A DNA stretch of 16,307 bases from Actinomycetota bacterium (GCA_003168295.1 PMST01000642.1:32528-48834); one strand, 5' to 3'. Counted from the first letter of the stretch, positions 1 through 8,823 are shown. Program-made: numbers and translations. Notes: a model not told the origin generated them from the letters alone.

Positions 1-1485
<1,485 letters not shown>

Positions 1486-1503
1486 GAAGGCCCCGGCGGC
1501 CGG

Positions 1504-1941
1504 CTAGCCGCGCTGGTCCCGGATCTGGCGCTTGATCCGGGCCAGCATCGCGGCCATCCCGCGCAGCCGCAGCGGGCTCACCAGGTCCTGCAGCCCGAGC
1601 TGGCTGGTGAACTCGCCCGGCGTAGCCAGGATCTCGTCGGCAGGCAGGCCGTCCAGGCCCGCGTGCAAGATGCTGGCGAAGCCGCGGGTCGTCGGCGCTT
1701 CGCGCGGGGCCTCGAAGAAGAGGTGGACGGTGGCGTCCGGTTCGACCTCGACCGCCAGGAAAAGCGGCGACTGGCATTCCGGCACGGGCTCGAGCAGGCT
1801 GCGGTCCTTGGCGTAGCGATCAGGCAACGACGGTAGCTCCTGGGAAAACTCCAGCAGCAACTGCAGCCGTTCGGAGTCCGGCATGGCGTTGAAGTCGTCG
1901 ACGATTTCCTGCAGCCGGGGGTTGAGCGTGGCGGGTGTCAT
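1504..1941 (-). CDS. sufE: SufE-family sulfur acceptor / Fe-S cluster assembly protein
   Basis: A 145-aa SufE-like protein. In known systems SufE accepts a persulfide sulfur from a cysteine desulfurase and passes it on to Fe-S cluster assembly. The opening segment ([15 protein letters not shown]), the PECQSP motif with candidate sulfur-accepting Cys56, and the C-terminal [16 protein letters not shown] helix fit SufE in order and length. The ATG at 1941 was chosen because it overlaps the upstream sulfurtransferase stop as ATGA and has a GGGGAG Shine-Dalgarno 5 bases ahead; the reading frame is open further upstream, but that part lies inside the sulfurtransferase in another frame. The overlap implies translational coupling. 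Fusion or pairing of SufE with a rhodanese-type sulfurtransferase suggests that the sulfurtransferase is the donor or partner. No SufS/SufBCD genes are visible nearby. Confidence 0.9.
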   Translation of the reverse strand: MTPATLNPRLQEIVDDFNAMPDSERLQLLLEFSQELPSLPDRYAKDRSLLEPVPECQSPLFLAVEVEPDATVHLFFEAPREAPTTRGFASILHAGLDGLPADEILATPGEFTSQLGLQDLVSPLRLRGMAAMLARIKRQIRDQRG

Positions 1942-2846
1942 GGGTTCTCCCCGCGGGTGATCGGGACCCGGACGGTGTTGCCCCACTCGGTCCAGGACCC
2001 GTCGTAGTTGCGTACGTGCGGGTAGCCGAGCAGGTGCTGGAGCACGAACCAGGTATGGCTGGACCGCTCGCCGATGCGGCAGTAGACCACCACGTCGTCC
2101 TCGGGGCTCAGTCCCGCCTCGCCATGGTAGATCGCCTCGAGCTCGGCGCGGGTCCTGAAGGTGGCGTCCTGCTCGGCGGCCCGGGCCCACGGAACGTTCC
2201 TGGCGCCGGGGATGTGCCCGCCGCGCAGCGCGCCTTCCTGCGGGTAATCGGGCATGTGCAGCAGCTCGCCGGTGTACTCGCCGGGCGACCGCACGTCGAT
2301 CAGCGGCTGGCCCAGATGAGCCAGGACCTGGCCGGCGAAGGCGCGGATCTGCTGGTCATCGCGGTCGATGACGGGATAGTCGGCCTGCGGGCGCTTCGGC
2401 TCGCTGGTGCTGAGCTCGCGGCCCTCGGCGATCCACTTGGCCCGCCCGCCGTCGAGCAGCCGCACGTCCGGATGGCCGAACAGGGAGCAGACCCACAGCG
2501 CGTAGGCCGCCCACCAGTTGTTCCTGTCGCCGTAGAGCACCAGCGTGGTGTCCCGGCTGATCCCCTTCTCCGACATCAGGGCGGCGAAGCCGGGTCCGTC
2601 GACGTAGTCGCGGGTGACCGGATCGTTGAGCTCGGTGTGCCAGTCGAGCTTGACCGCGCCGGGTATGTGGCCGGTCTCGTACAGCAGCACATCCTCATCG
2701 GATTCGGCCACCACCAGGCCCGGGTCGTCGAGGTGCTCGGCCAGCCACCCGGTCGACACGATCATCTGCGGGTGCGCGTACTGCAGGAACTTGGCCGCAG
2801 AATCGTAGGGCAGTGCCACGGTTTTGACCTCGCCTTCGCTCGTCAT
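1938..2846 (-). CDS. Two-domain rhodanese sulfurtransferase (thiosulfate/3-mercaptopyruvate type)
   Basis: A 302-aa tandem-rhodanese enzyme that moves sulfane sulfur from thiosulfate or 3-mercaptopyruvate to a thiol acceptor, probably in the cytosol since no signal peptide is visible. The N-terminal inactive rhodanese domain spans about residues 28-145 ([18 protein letters not shown]). The C-terminal active domain spans about 165-298 and contains [21 protein letters not shown], the active loop CRIGER with catalytic Cys256, and the closing [11 protein letters not shown]. The CRIGER loop is typical of mycobacterial CysA2/SseA-like enzymes. The start is uncertain: ATG at 2846 gives a protein like other actinobacterial members but has a weak ribosome site; an in-frame ATG at 2894 would add 16 residues ([11 protein letters not shown]...), which look low-complexity. 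It is the first gene of an operon with sufE. A -10-like TACATT lies on this strand at 2912-2907, without a clear -35. Confidence 0.92.
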   Translation of the reverse strand: MTSEGEVKTVALPYDSAAKFLQYAHPQMIVSTGWLAEHLDDPGLVVAESDEDVLLYETGHIPGAVKLDWHTELNDPVTRDYVDGPGFAALMSEKGISRDTTLVLYGDRNNWWAAYALWVCSLFGHPDVRLLDGGRAKWIAEGRELSTSEPKRPQADYPVIDRDDQQIRAFAGQVLAHLGQPLIDVRSPGEYTGELLHMPDYPQEGALRGGHIPGARNVPWARAAEQDATFRTRAELEAIYHGEAGLSPEDDVVVYCRIGERSSHTWFVLQHLLGYPHVRNYDGSWTEWGNTVRVPITRGENP

Positions 2847-2994
2847 CGGGCTCGTGGGGGCTCCCGGGTCTCCGCCGCCCGGGGCCCGCCGCATGCGGAC
2901 TCAGCAAATGTAACGCGACGGCCCGCCGGTTCCGTCCCCGGCACGAGACCTCTGGCGCTCCGGCTGCTTGCCCGCGCGCGAGTATGGCGGAGTC

Positions 2995-3022
2995 TTGACT
3001 GTCGTCACGAAAGGTAAATACT
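2995..3022 (+). promoter_or_regulatory. Candidate sigma-70-type promoter for the CoA ligase
   Basis: TTGACT at 2995-3000 (5 of 6 to TTGACA), a 16-bp spacer, then AATACT at 3017-3022 (4 of 6 to TATAAT), in an AT-richer island of otherwise GC-rich DNA. Predicted start of transcription is near 3029, giving a leader of about 30 bases that contains the AAGGAAG ribosome site at 3045-3051, nine bases before the ATG at 3061. Seen by eye; not tested. Confidence 0.5.
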
Positions 3023-3060
3023 GGTGATCTACCGTACCGGACGCAAGGAAGTGGGGCCAG

Positions 3061-4695
3061 ATGCGGCATGCCCCTTCGGCACACCTCGACACCTTCTGCC
3101 TGGACCAGCTCCCGTCCCGGGACCAGTGGCCCGAGTTCCGCTTCGACCTGCCGGAGCTCAGGTATCCCGACCGCCTGAACAGCGCGGCAGAGCTCCTCGA
3201 CGTGACCGCGGACCGGTACGGTCACGATCGCCCCTGCTTGCGCTCGCCGACCGGAACCTGGACCTACGGCGAGGCCGTCCGGCGGACCAATCAGCTGGCC
3301 CGGGTGCTGACCGAGGACTACGCCCTGCGGCCGGGAAACCGGGTCCTGCTCCGCGGCCCGAACGGCCCGTGGCTCGCCGCGGCCTGGCTCGCCGTGCTCA
3401 AGGCCGGCGCGGTGGCGGTCACCACCATGGCTCTGCTGCGAGCCCGGGAGATCGCCGCCATCGTGGCCCTGACCGAACCGAGCCTGGCCCTGTGCGATCA
3501 CCGCTTCGCCGGGGAACTGGCGGCCGCCGCGCCGGCGCTGACCACGGTGCTCTACCGCGGGGACGGGCCCGACGAGCTAGCCGCCCGCTGCGCGGCCAAG
3601 GACGGCTGGTTCACCGCGGTGCGCACCGCCGCCGACGACGTGGCCATGCTCGCCCCGACGTCGGGCACGACCGGCCAGCCGAAGGTGACCATGCACTTCC
3701 ACCGGGACATCCTGGCCACCGCGGACACCTTCTCGCGCTACCTCATCAAGCCCTGCCCGGACGACGTGTTCACCGGCACGCCGCCGCTCGGCTTCACCTT
3801 CGGGCTCGGCGGCCTGCTGCTGTTCCCGTTGCGCGCGGGCGCCTCGACGCTGTTCCTCGAGCGGGCCACGCCGGATGAGCTGGCCGACGCGATAGCGGCC
3901 CACGGGGTGACGGTGCTGTCCACCGCCCCCACCGCCTACCGGGCCATGCTGGCCGCCGGGAAGGCGGCCGCGCTGGCGAACCTGCGGCGCTGCGTCTCGG
4001 CCGGCGAGCACCTGCCGGCGTCGGTGTGGCAGGAGTTCCGCCAGGCGACCGGCCTGGAGATTATCGACGGCATCGGCTCGACGGAGATGCTGCACGTCTT
4101 CATCGCCGCCGCTGACGGCGACATCAGGCCCGGTTCGACCGGGAAGGCCGTGCCCGGCTACCGGGCGGCGATCCTGGACGACAGCGGGAACGAGGTACCC
4201 GACGGCCGGCCCGGGCACCTCGCCGTGCAGGGCCCCACCGGCTGCCGCTACCTGTCCGGCCAGCGTCAGCAGGCCTACGTGCGGCGCGGCTGGAACGTCA
4301 CCGGCGACACCTACGTCCGCGACGGCGACGGCTACTACTGGTTCCAGGCGCGCAGCGACGACATGATCATCTCGGCGGGCTACAACATCGCGGGCCCGGA
4401 GGTCGAGGAGGCACTGCTCGGCCATCCCGACGTGCTCGAGGTGGCCGTCGTCGGCGCGCCCGACCCGGACCGCGGCATGATCGTGCACGCGTTCGTCGTG
4501 CTCCGCGAGGGCGCCTCGGCGGACCCGGCCAAGGCCGCCGAGCTGCAGGACTTCGCCAAGAAGTCGATCGCGCCTTACAAGTACCCGCGGGCCGTCGAGT
4601 TCGTCGCCGAGCTGCCCAAGACCGCGAGCGGGAAAACCCAGCGCTACCGGCTGCGCAACCTCGCCGAGGACAAACATCGCGCCCGTTCGGGATGA
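3061..4695 (+). CDS. AMP-forming aryl/acyl-CoA ligase, 2-aminobenzoate-CoA ligase-like
   Basis: A 544-aa ANL-superfamily adenylate-forming ligase: carboxylate plus ATP gives an acyl-AMP, then CoA yields the thioester. Core motifs are all present: P-loop TSGTTGQPK (residues 200-208), followed by VTMHFHRD; A5 IGSTE (338-342); A7 TGD (414-416); hinge RSDDMIISAGYNI (431-443); and the A10 catalytic lysine Lys525 in LPKTASGK. The N-terminal LPSRDQWPEF segment and the MHFHRD extension after the P-loop are, as far as I recall, features of the benzoate/2-aminobenzoate-CoA ligase branch, so an aromatic acid such as anthranilate is the best guess. Substrate cannot be proved from motifs. ATG 3061 has an AAGGAAG ribosome site and an upstream promoter. 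It stands alone: no ring-cleaving monooxygenase, reductase or thioesterase neighbour is seen. Confidence 0.88.
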   Translation: MRHAPSAHLDTFCLDQLPSRDQWPEFRFDLPELRYPDRLNSAAELLDVTADRYGHDRPCLRSPTGTWTYGEAVRRTNQLARVLTEDYALRPGNRVLLRGPNGPWLAAAWLAVLKAGAVAVTTMALLRAREIAAIVALTEPSLALCDHRFAGELAAAAPALTTVLYRGDGPDELAARCAAKDGWFTAVRTAADDVAMLAPTSGTTGQPKVTMHFHRDILATADTFSRYLIKPCPDDVFTGTPPLGFTFGLGGLLLFPLRAGASTLFLERATPDELADAIAAHGVTVLSTAPTAYRAMLAAGKAAALANLRRCVSAGEHLPASVWQEFRQATGLEIIDGIGSTEMLHVFIAAADGDIRPGSTGKAVPGYRAAILDDSGNEVPDGRPGHLAVQGPTGCRYLSGQRQQAYVRRGWNVTGDTYVRDGDGYYWFQARSDDMIISAGYNIAGPEVEEALLGHPDVLEVAVVGAPDPDRGMIVHAFVVLREGASADPAKAAELQDFAKKSIAPYKYPRAVEFVAELPKTASGKTQRYRLRNLAEDKHRARSG

Positions 4696-4712
4696 CCGAG
4701 GATGAACCCTCC

Positions 4713-5384
4713 TCAGCCGTCTCGCAGGCGGGCGACCAGGGCATCGGACTGCTCGACGGTGAACCCGCCGGTGAGGCTGGGCATCGGCAGCACGCGGTGG
4801 CCGCCGGCCAGGAAGATCACTTTATCGGTCAGGCAGGCGCGCAGGTCGGGATGCCGCTCGGCGATCGTGACCTGCTCGCGCATGATGGCCTCGCGCTTGA
4901 CGGCGAGGGCCGGCAGCACCCGCTCGTTGACTGCACGCTGCACGCGGCGGCTGATCTTCCCGCCGACGAACCGCGCGGCCGCGCCCAGGACCACGTCGGC
5001 GACACCATCCTCGAGTGAGGACGCAACATCCCCGATGCCTGGCCAGTCCGTGGACCGCATGAACTGGCCAGGCTGGCTGGACGGGCCCGACTGGCTGGGC
5101 TGGCCCGGCCGAGCCGAGCCGGTGTATCCCGGCGGCGGCGGTCCCTGATACCCCGGCGGGGGCGGCGGACCGTAGCCCCCCTGCGGCGGCGGATTGAAGC
5201 CCGGGGGCAGATCGTAGTGCGGGGGTGGCGGATCGTAGCTCGCCTGCGGCGTCGGGCCGTTGCCCTGCTGCTGGCCCAGCTGGTTCCTGGCCAGCGCGGC
5301 CAGTTCCTCGATAGAATGCACGGCGGCGGCGCTGCCGCATTGCGGGCACACGGCCCCGAACTGGCCATCGTTCACCCGCCCCAT
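4713..5384 (-). CDS. Proline-rich CxxC-containing protein of unknown function
   Basis: A 223-aa protein I do not recognise as a named family. It has three visible parts: an N-terminal CPQCG knuckle (Cys13, Cys16) followed by a short helix; a Pro/Gly/Tyr-rich low-complexity linker at about residues 47-108 with GYxGPPPP-type units; and a more conserved-looking helical C-terminal domain at about 115-223, starting TDWPGIGDVASSLEDGV and ending in a hydrophobic VIFLAGGHRVLPM then an acidic tail. Only one CxxC pair is present, so zinc would need a partner subunit or a dimer. The hydrophobic patch is too short for a confident membrane helix. ATG 5384 has an AGGAG site 8 bases upstream. It lies 37 bp downstream of the small membrane protein gene on the same strand, probably in one operon, and is convergent with the CoA ligase (17-bp gap). 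Confidence 0.75.
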   Translation of the reverse strand: MGRVNDGQFGAVCPQCGSAAAVHSIEELAALARNQLGQQQGNGPTPQASYDPPPPHYDLPPGFNPPPQGGYGPPPPPGYQGPPPPGYTGSARPGQPSQSGPSSQPGQFMRSTDWPGIGDVASSLEDGVADVVLGAAARFVGGKISRRVQRAVNERVLPALAVKREAIMREQVTIAERHPDLRACLTDKVIFLAGGHRVLPMPSLTGGFTVEQSDALVARLRDG

Positions 5385-5421
5385 TGTGCACTCCTGACTG
5401 GCCCGCTGGGAAGAGATCGGG

Positions 5422-5622
5422 TCAGGAGCCGCTTGGCCTCGGGGTGGTGCAGGAGATTTTCGGGTTCAGGCCGACGTAGTTGAGCGGACCGGCGGCAACC
5501 GTCAGCGCGATCGTCGCTCCCTGGGTGCAGCCCAGGTTGGGCGTACCGTAGTAGCCGCGCTGGCCAGCCGCGGCAGCGCCGATGATCAGCCACAAGAACA
5601 GGATTACTGTCCCCTTGCTCAT
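5422..5622 (-). CDS. Small single-pass membrane protein, unknown function
   Basis: A 66-aa protein with one hydrophobic helix at residues 5-20 (TVILFLWLIIGAAAAG) followed by QRGYY and an extracytoplasmic-looking tail with two cysteines (Cys32, Cys58), which could form a disulfide if exported. The layout resembles a family of short actinobacterial hypothetical proteins with a WLIIG...AGQRGYF-like start; this is from memory and not verified. ATG 5622 was chosen over an in-frame ATG eight codons earlier because GGAGGAG sits immediately ahead of it. The helix could also be an uncleaved signal anchor. A -10-like TACTAT occurs on this strand at 5676-5671 without a clear -35. Probably co-transcribed with the CxxC protein gene downstream. 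Confidence 0.75.
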   Translation of the reverse strand: MSKGTVILFLWLIIGAAAAGQRGYYGTPNLGCTQGATIALTVAAGPLNYVGLNPKISCTTPRPSGS

Positions 5623-5737
5623 GTCTCCTCCGCCGGCCAGGGGCACAAACCTAGCTAAAAGCTCCTTGCGATAGTAGCCTCCCTGACCCCGCTCGCGGCT
5701 TTCGCCGCGCCGGCCCGCGCGTCTGGCGCCCGCGGAG

Positions 5738-5807
5738 CGTGTTTGTCACGGAGGCGTGCTTGCCGGCGGTGACGTGCTTGTCAGTGGCGGGGCCGAGGTG
5801 GTTGTCT
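5738..5807 (+). repeat. Short direct repeats upstream of the PAP2-like gene
   Basis: Three close copies of CGTGYTTGYC occur at 5738-5748 (CGTGTTTGTCA), 5755-5765 (CGTGCTTGCCG) and 5773-5783 (CGTGCTTGTCA), spaced 17 and 18 bp start to start, with a looser fourth (GGTGGTTGTCT) at 5797-5807. The spacing of under two helical turns and the position just before the chosen GTG start suggest an operator array, but this is inference. If the longer reading frame from 5739 were translated, the repeats would be coding and would only yield repeated Cys-Leu pairs. Confidence 0.4.
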
Positions 5808-5813
5808 AGACCT

Positions 5814-6434
5814 GTGACCCGCGCTCCTGTCTTGCCCGCCCCGGCCGCCGGGCCCAGGTCACCGGCCCACCTGATTTCCTACCTGCTCGAGCCCAAGAAC
5901 TGGCTGATCGTCACCGTGCCCCTGATCGGCGCGCACGCCGACGGCCTGGCCGGCGTCGGCTGGGGACTGCTGGCCGTGTTGTTCGCGGCCGTGCTGCCGA
6001 CGCTGTTCATTTCCCACGGCATCCGGCACGGCCGCTGGGCGGACAGGAACGTGGGCGCGCGACGGCCCCGGCTGATCGTGCTGGCGTTCATCACGGCGTC
6101 GGTCACGGTCGGGCTGATCCTGCTGATCGTCCTCGGCGCGCCCGTCATGGTGACCGGATATCTCGCCTTCATGCTGACCAGCGTGGCGGTGCTCGCGGTC
6201 ATCACCACGGTGTGGAAGATCTCCATCCACTGCGCGGTGGCCTCGGGTTCGGTAGCCATCCTCGCTCTCACCTACGGACCGCTGGTGCTGCCCGGGTTCC
6301 TGCTCGTGGCGCTGCTCGGCTGGTCCCGGGTGTCACTCAAGGATCACACGACCGCCCAGGTGGTGGGCGGCATGGTTCTGGGCGCGCTCGCGGCCGGCAT
6401 CGCCTACGCTGCGTTGGCCGGCAGAGCGGGCTAA
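5814..6434 (+). CDS. PAP2-superfamily-like integral membrane protein
   Basis: A 206-aa polytopic membrane protein with about five to six hydrophobic segments (roughly residues 31-48, 50-67, 87-108, 113-134, 147-170, 183-201). The C-terminal half carries a divergent PAP2 (phosphatidic acid phosphatase) signature: RRP at 83-85 in place of the end of KX6RP, His139 in SIHCAVASG in place of SGH, and SRVSLKDHTTAQ (171-182), which matches SRX5HX3D except that the last Asp is Gln182. The usual role would be dephosphorylating a lipid phosphate at the membrane; the altered residues leave activity open. The frame is open from a GTG at 5739, but the first 25 codons look non-coding, so GTG 5814 is preferred; a GAGGTGG lies 12 bases upstream, a rather long spacing. 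It could alternatively be a non-catalytic relative. Confidence 0.72.
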   Translation: MTRAPVLPAPAAGPRSPAHLISYLLEPKNWLIVTVPLIGAHADGLAGVGWGLLAVLFAAVLPTLFISHGIRHGRWADRNVGARRPRLIVLAFITASVTVGLILLIVLGAPVMVTGYLAFMLTSVAVLAVITTVWKISIHCAVASGSVAILALTYGPLVLPGFLLVALLGWSRVSLKDHTTAQVVGGMVLGALAAGIAYAALAGRAG

Positions 6435-6611
6435 CCGCATCTGCCTGGTTGTGGTGCGCTTGTGCCCTCGTGCGCGAGCCCTGGGTACGCTTGAGGAGCA
6501 GGTGAGCTGACACCACGTGCGTTCCGTTCGGGTACCTGTAAATCTGGCCGGGAGAGAGCACCGGGCTGATGGAACGGTCAACTCCGGGAGCGAGGCCGGA
6601 GGCGAGAGGGC

Positions 6612-6617
6612 AGGAGG
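6612..6617 (+). promoter_or_regulatory. Ribosome binding site fixing the TTC38-like start
   Basis: AGGAGG, a full Shine-Dalgarno core, lies seven bases before the ATG at 6625. It decides this start over an in-frame GTG 36 codons upstream at 6517, whose extra residues look like untranslated leader. Confidence 0.8.
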
Positions 6618-6624
6618 ATCCGAG

Positions 6625-7959
6625 ATGGGCAAGGCATTCGCGGATCGCTGGGGTGTTCCCGTCCGGGCTGCCAGCCCCGAGGCGGTGATGCTGCTCGATG
6701 AGGCCATCGAGGAGCTGGCCGCGCTGGCCGGGGACCCTGTCGCGGACGCCGAGGCGGCGGTCGCCGCCGACGACAGCCTGGTGCTCGGCCACATCTACCG
6801 TGCCTACCTGCAGCTATACGCAACCACGGCCGAGGGCCTCGCCGTCGCCAGCGAGATCTTGAAGCAGCTGGACAAGACCGTGATGGGCGAGCGGGAGGCC
6901 CATCACATGCGCGCCGCCAGGCACTGGGCCGACGGCGACTGGGAGGCCACGACCCGCTCGCTGGAGCGGGCCCTGCTGCGCCATCCGCGCGACCTGCTCG
7001 CGCTCAAGGTCGCCCAGGACCTCTACTTCTTCCTCGGCAACCGGCTCGAGCTGCGCGATAGCGCCGCCCGGGTCCTGCCCGCCTGGCCCCGTGAGCAGCC
7101 CGGCTGGGGTTACGTCCAGGGCATCTACGCCTTCGGCCTGGAGGAGAACGCGGACTACCGGCAGGCGGAAGCCCGTGCCCGGGCCGCGCTGGACCGCAAT
7201 CCCCGGGATGTCTGGTCGGTGCACGCGCTGGCGCACGTCTTCGAGATGGAAGGCAGCCAGCGCGACGGCGTCAAGTTCCTTACCGCTTCGGCCGGCGACT
7301 GGTCGGCCAGCTACTTCGCCATCCACAACTGGTGGCACCGGGGCCTGTACCACCTGGAGCTCGGCGAGATCGATGAGGCACTCGCGCTGTACGACGACCC
7401 GATCCGCGCGGGCCGGTCCACCGAGTGGCTCGACGTGGTGGACGCCTCCTCCCTGCTCTGGCGGCTGTCGCTGTTCGGCGTCGACATCACCGAGCGCGCC
7501 GAGCAGCTCGCGGCCGACATCAGCGGCCTGGTCAGCAGCCCCGTCTACATCTTCAACGACTGGCATGCGGTGATGGCCTTCGGGCTGGCCGGGGACCACG
7601 CGCGCAACGAGCTGGTGCTCGCGGCGAACCGGCACCTCACCGCGCCCACCAACCGGGGAGCCGTCGAGCGGGCCGGCCTGGACCTGCTCGATGCCTTCAG
7701 CGCGTTCGCCGCCGGCCGCCCCGACCGGGCCATCGACCTGCTCATCGATATCCGGCCACGGGCCAATGCCGTCGGCGGAAGCCACGCGCAGCGTGACGTC
7801 ATCGACCTCACCCTCATCGCCGCCGCGGCCAGGGCCGGCGATGATGCCCTGGTCCGGGCCCTGGTAGCCGAGCGGGTGGCCCGCAAGCCCTCGGCCGAAG
7901 CCGCGGCCCGTCAGCTGGTCGTAGCGAATGGCGGTTCACCCGACCCGCTTCGCTGGTGA
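6625..7959 (+). CDS. Tetratricopeptide repeat protein, TTC38-like
   Basis: A 444-aa alpha-helical repeat protein. Pairs of helices ending in small-residue positions run through most of the sequence, and the central block matches what I know of the TTC38 family: HALAHVFEMEG (residues 200-210), IHNWWHRGLYHLELGE (233-248) followed by EIDEALALYD, and a later IFNDWHAVMAFGLAGD (309-324). The family occurs from bacteria to vertebrates; its molecular function is not established, so I give none. Clustered His, Trp and Glu in the HxxxH and NWWH segments are striking for a scaffold protein and could mark a ligand or metal pocket; that is inference. No signal peptide or membrane segment. It is transcribed alone, with 190 bp of leader after the PAP2-like gene, and ends at a hairpin shared with the convergent crotonase gene. 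Confidence 0.85.
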   Translation: MGKAFADRWGVPVRAASPEAVMLLDEAIEELAALAGDPVADAEAAVAADDSLVLGHIYRAYLQLYATTAEGLAVASEILKQLDKTVMGEREAHHMRAARHWADGDWEATTRSLERALLRHPRDLLALKVAQDLYFFLGNRLELRDSAARVLPAWPREQPGWGYVQGIYAFGLEENADYRQAEARARAALDRNPRDVWSVHALAHVFEMEGSQRDGVKFLTASAGDWSASYFAIHNWWHRGLYHLELGEIDEALALYDDPIRAGRSTEWLDVVDASSLLWRLSLFGVDITERAEQLAADISGLVSSPVYIFNDWHAVMAFGLAGDHARNELVLAANRHLTAPTNRGAVERAGLDLLDAFSAFAAGRPDRAIDLLIDIRPRANAVGGSHAQRDVIDLTLIAAAARAGDDALVRALVAERVARKPSAEAAARQLVVANGGSPDPLRW

Positions 7960-7961
7960 GA

Positions 7962-7984
7962 CCGAAGCTGTCCCCCGGCTTCGG
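7962..7984. terminator. Bidirectional hairpin between convergent genes
   Basis: CCGAAGC (7962-7968) and GCTTCGG (7978-7984) form a perfect 7-bp stem with a 9-base loop. The hairpin fills almost exactly the 25-bp gap between the TTC38-like stop and the crotonase stop. There is no T-run, so it would be a hairpin-only terminator of the kind common in high-GC bacteria. Confidence 0.6.
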
Positions 7985-8794
7985 CTAGCGCCCCCGCCAT
8001 TGAGGGCTCCTGCCCTCCGCCATCGCCTGGATGCCCTCCTTGAAGTCCTCGGACGCCAGGCAGCGGATCTGCTCTTCCGCGGCCACCCTGAGGCTGTCCT
8101 CGGGACTGCGGTACCACGCCGCGTCGAGTGCCCGCCGGGCCCCCCGCACCGCCAGCGGCGGCTGGGCGGCCAGCCGCGCGGCAAGCTCGGCCGCGGCGGC
8201 GTCGAGGTCGGCGGCGGCGACTACCTGGCTGGCCAGCCCGATCCGCAGGGCCTGGTCGGCGTCGATGACGTCGCCGAGCAGGATGAGCTCGCGGGCCCGG
8301 CTCTCACCGATGATCCGGGGCAGCCGGACCGTGGCGCCCATGTCAGGCATGATCCCGTAGCGGGTCTCCAGCAGCCCGACCTTGGCGCCCGCCGCGAAGA
8401 TGCGGAAATCGCACGCCAGCGCCAGCTGCAAGCCAGCGCCGTAGGCGTGGCCGCGTACGGCGGCGACGCTGGCGCAGCCGAGGTCCGGGATCCAGCTGAA
8501 GGTCCCCGCCGCGGTCTGGCCCACGGCGCGGGCGTTCTCGTCGCCGGGCCGCCCGGCTATGTCGGCCAGCATCCCGGCCATGCCCTCGACCAGGTCGATG
8601 CCGGCCGAGAAGGTCGGCCCGTCGCCCGTCACCACCAGGCAGCGGAGGGTCTCGTCGGGCACCAGCTCGGCACCGAGCCGGGCGAGCTCCGCCCACATCA
8701 GCGGGTTCTGAGCGTTGCGCTTGCCGGGTCGGGCCAGGGTCAGGGTGCCGATGTCCTGGTGGCGCTGGTAGCGAATGGTCTGATAGTCGTTCAT
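7985..8794 (-). CDS. Enoyl-CoA hydratase/isomerase family (crotonase-fold) protein
   Basis: A 269-aa crotonase-superfamily enzyme acting on acyl-CoA thioesters. The oxyanion-hole segment FSAGIDL (residues 62-68), GHAYGAGLQLALACDFRIF (115-133), LLETRYGIMPDMG (141-153) and the C-terminal helix EDFKEGIQAMAEGRSPQW are all in the usual order. In hydratases two glutamates catalyse water addition (Glu144 and Glu164 in the rat enzyme). Here the first position is Gln123; the second is kept as Glu143. Asp151, eight residues after Glu143, matches the Glu/Asp spacing of dienoyl-CoA isomerase (Glu196/Asp204 in rat). Isomerase-like chemistry is therefore more likely than hydration, though the substrate is unknown. 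ATG 8794 follows GGAGG closely and is chosen over an in-frame start 14 codons earlier. It is 29 bp downstream of the unknown protein gene, probably the same transcript. Confidence 0.88.
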   Translation of the reverse strand: MNDYQTIRYQRHQDIGTLTLARPGKRNAQNPLMWAELARLGAELVPDETLRCLVVTGDGPTFSAGIDLVEGMAGMLADIAGRPGDENARAVGQTAAGTFSWIPDLGCASVAAVRGHAYGAGLQLALACDFRIFAAGAKVGLLETRYGIMPDMGATVRLPRIIGESRARELILLGDVIDADQALRIGLASQVVAAADLDAAAAELAARLAAQPPLAVRGARRALDAAWYRSPEDSLRVAAEEQIRCLASEDFKEGIQAMAEGRSPQWRGR

Positions 8795-8823
8795 GCGTCC
8801 TCCGCGCCAGCCGCCGGTACGGC

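Noticed and set aside
1486..1510. Palindrome CGGCTAGCCG at 1501-1510 and GGCC-rich bases between pckG and sufE as a terminator
   Set aside because: A self-complementary 10-mer leaves no loop, and the GGCC pairs give only four-base stems; too weak to call.
1935..3017. 360-aa open frame antisense to the sulfurtransferase
   Set aside because: No recognisable domain and complete overlap with a well-supported gene on the other strand.
4698..4714. GAGGA/TCCTC 5-bp hairpin between the CoA ligase and the CxxC gene
   Set aside because: Five base pairs with a 7-base loop is close to chance level in this sequence.
5121..5231. GC-rich tandem-like repeat
   Set aside because: It is the codon-level trace of the Pro/Gly/Tyr linker of the CxxC protein, not an independent DNA repeat.
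6435..6624. Promoter for the TTC38-like gene (TTGTGC with TACGCT)
   Set aside because: The spacer would be about 20 bp and neither hexamer is convincing; only the ribosome site in this gap is supported.
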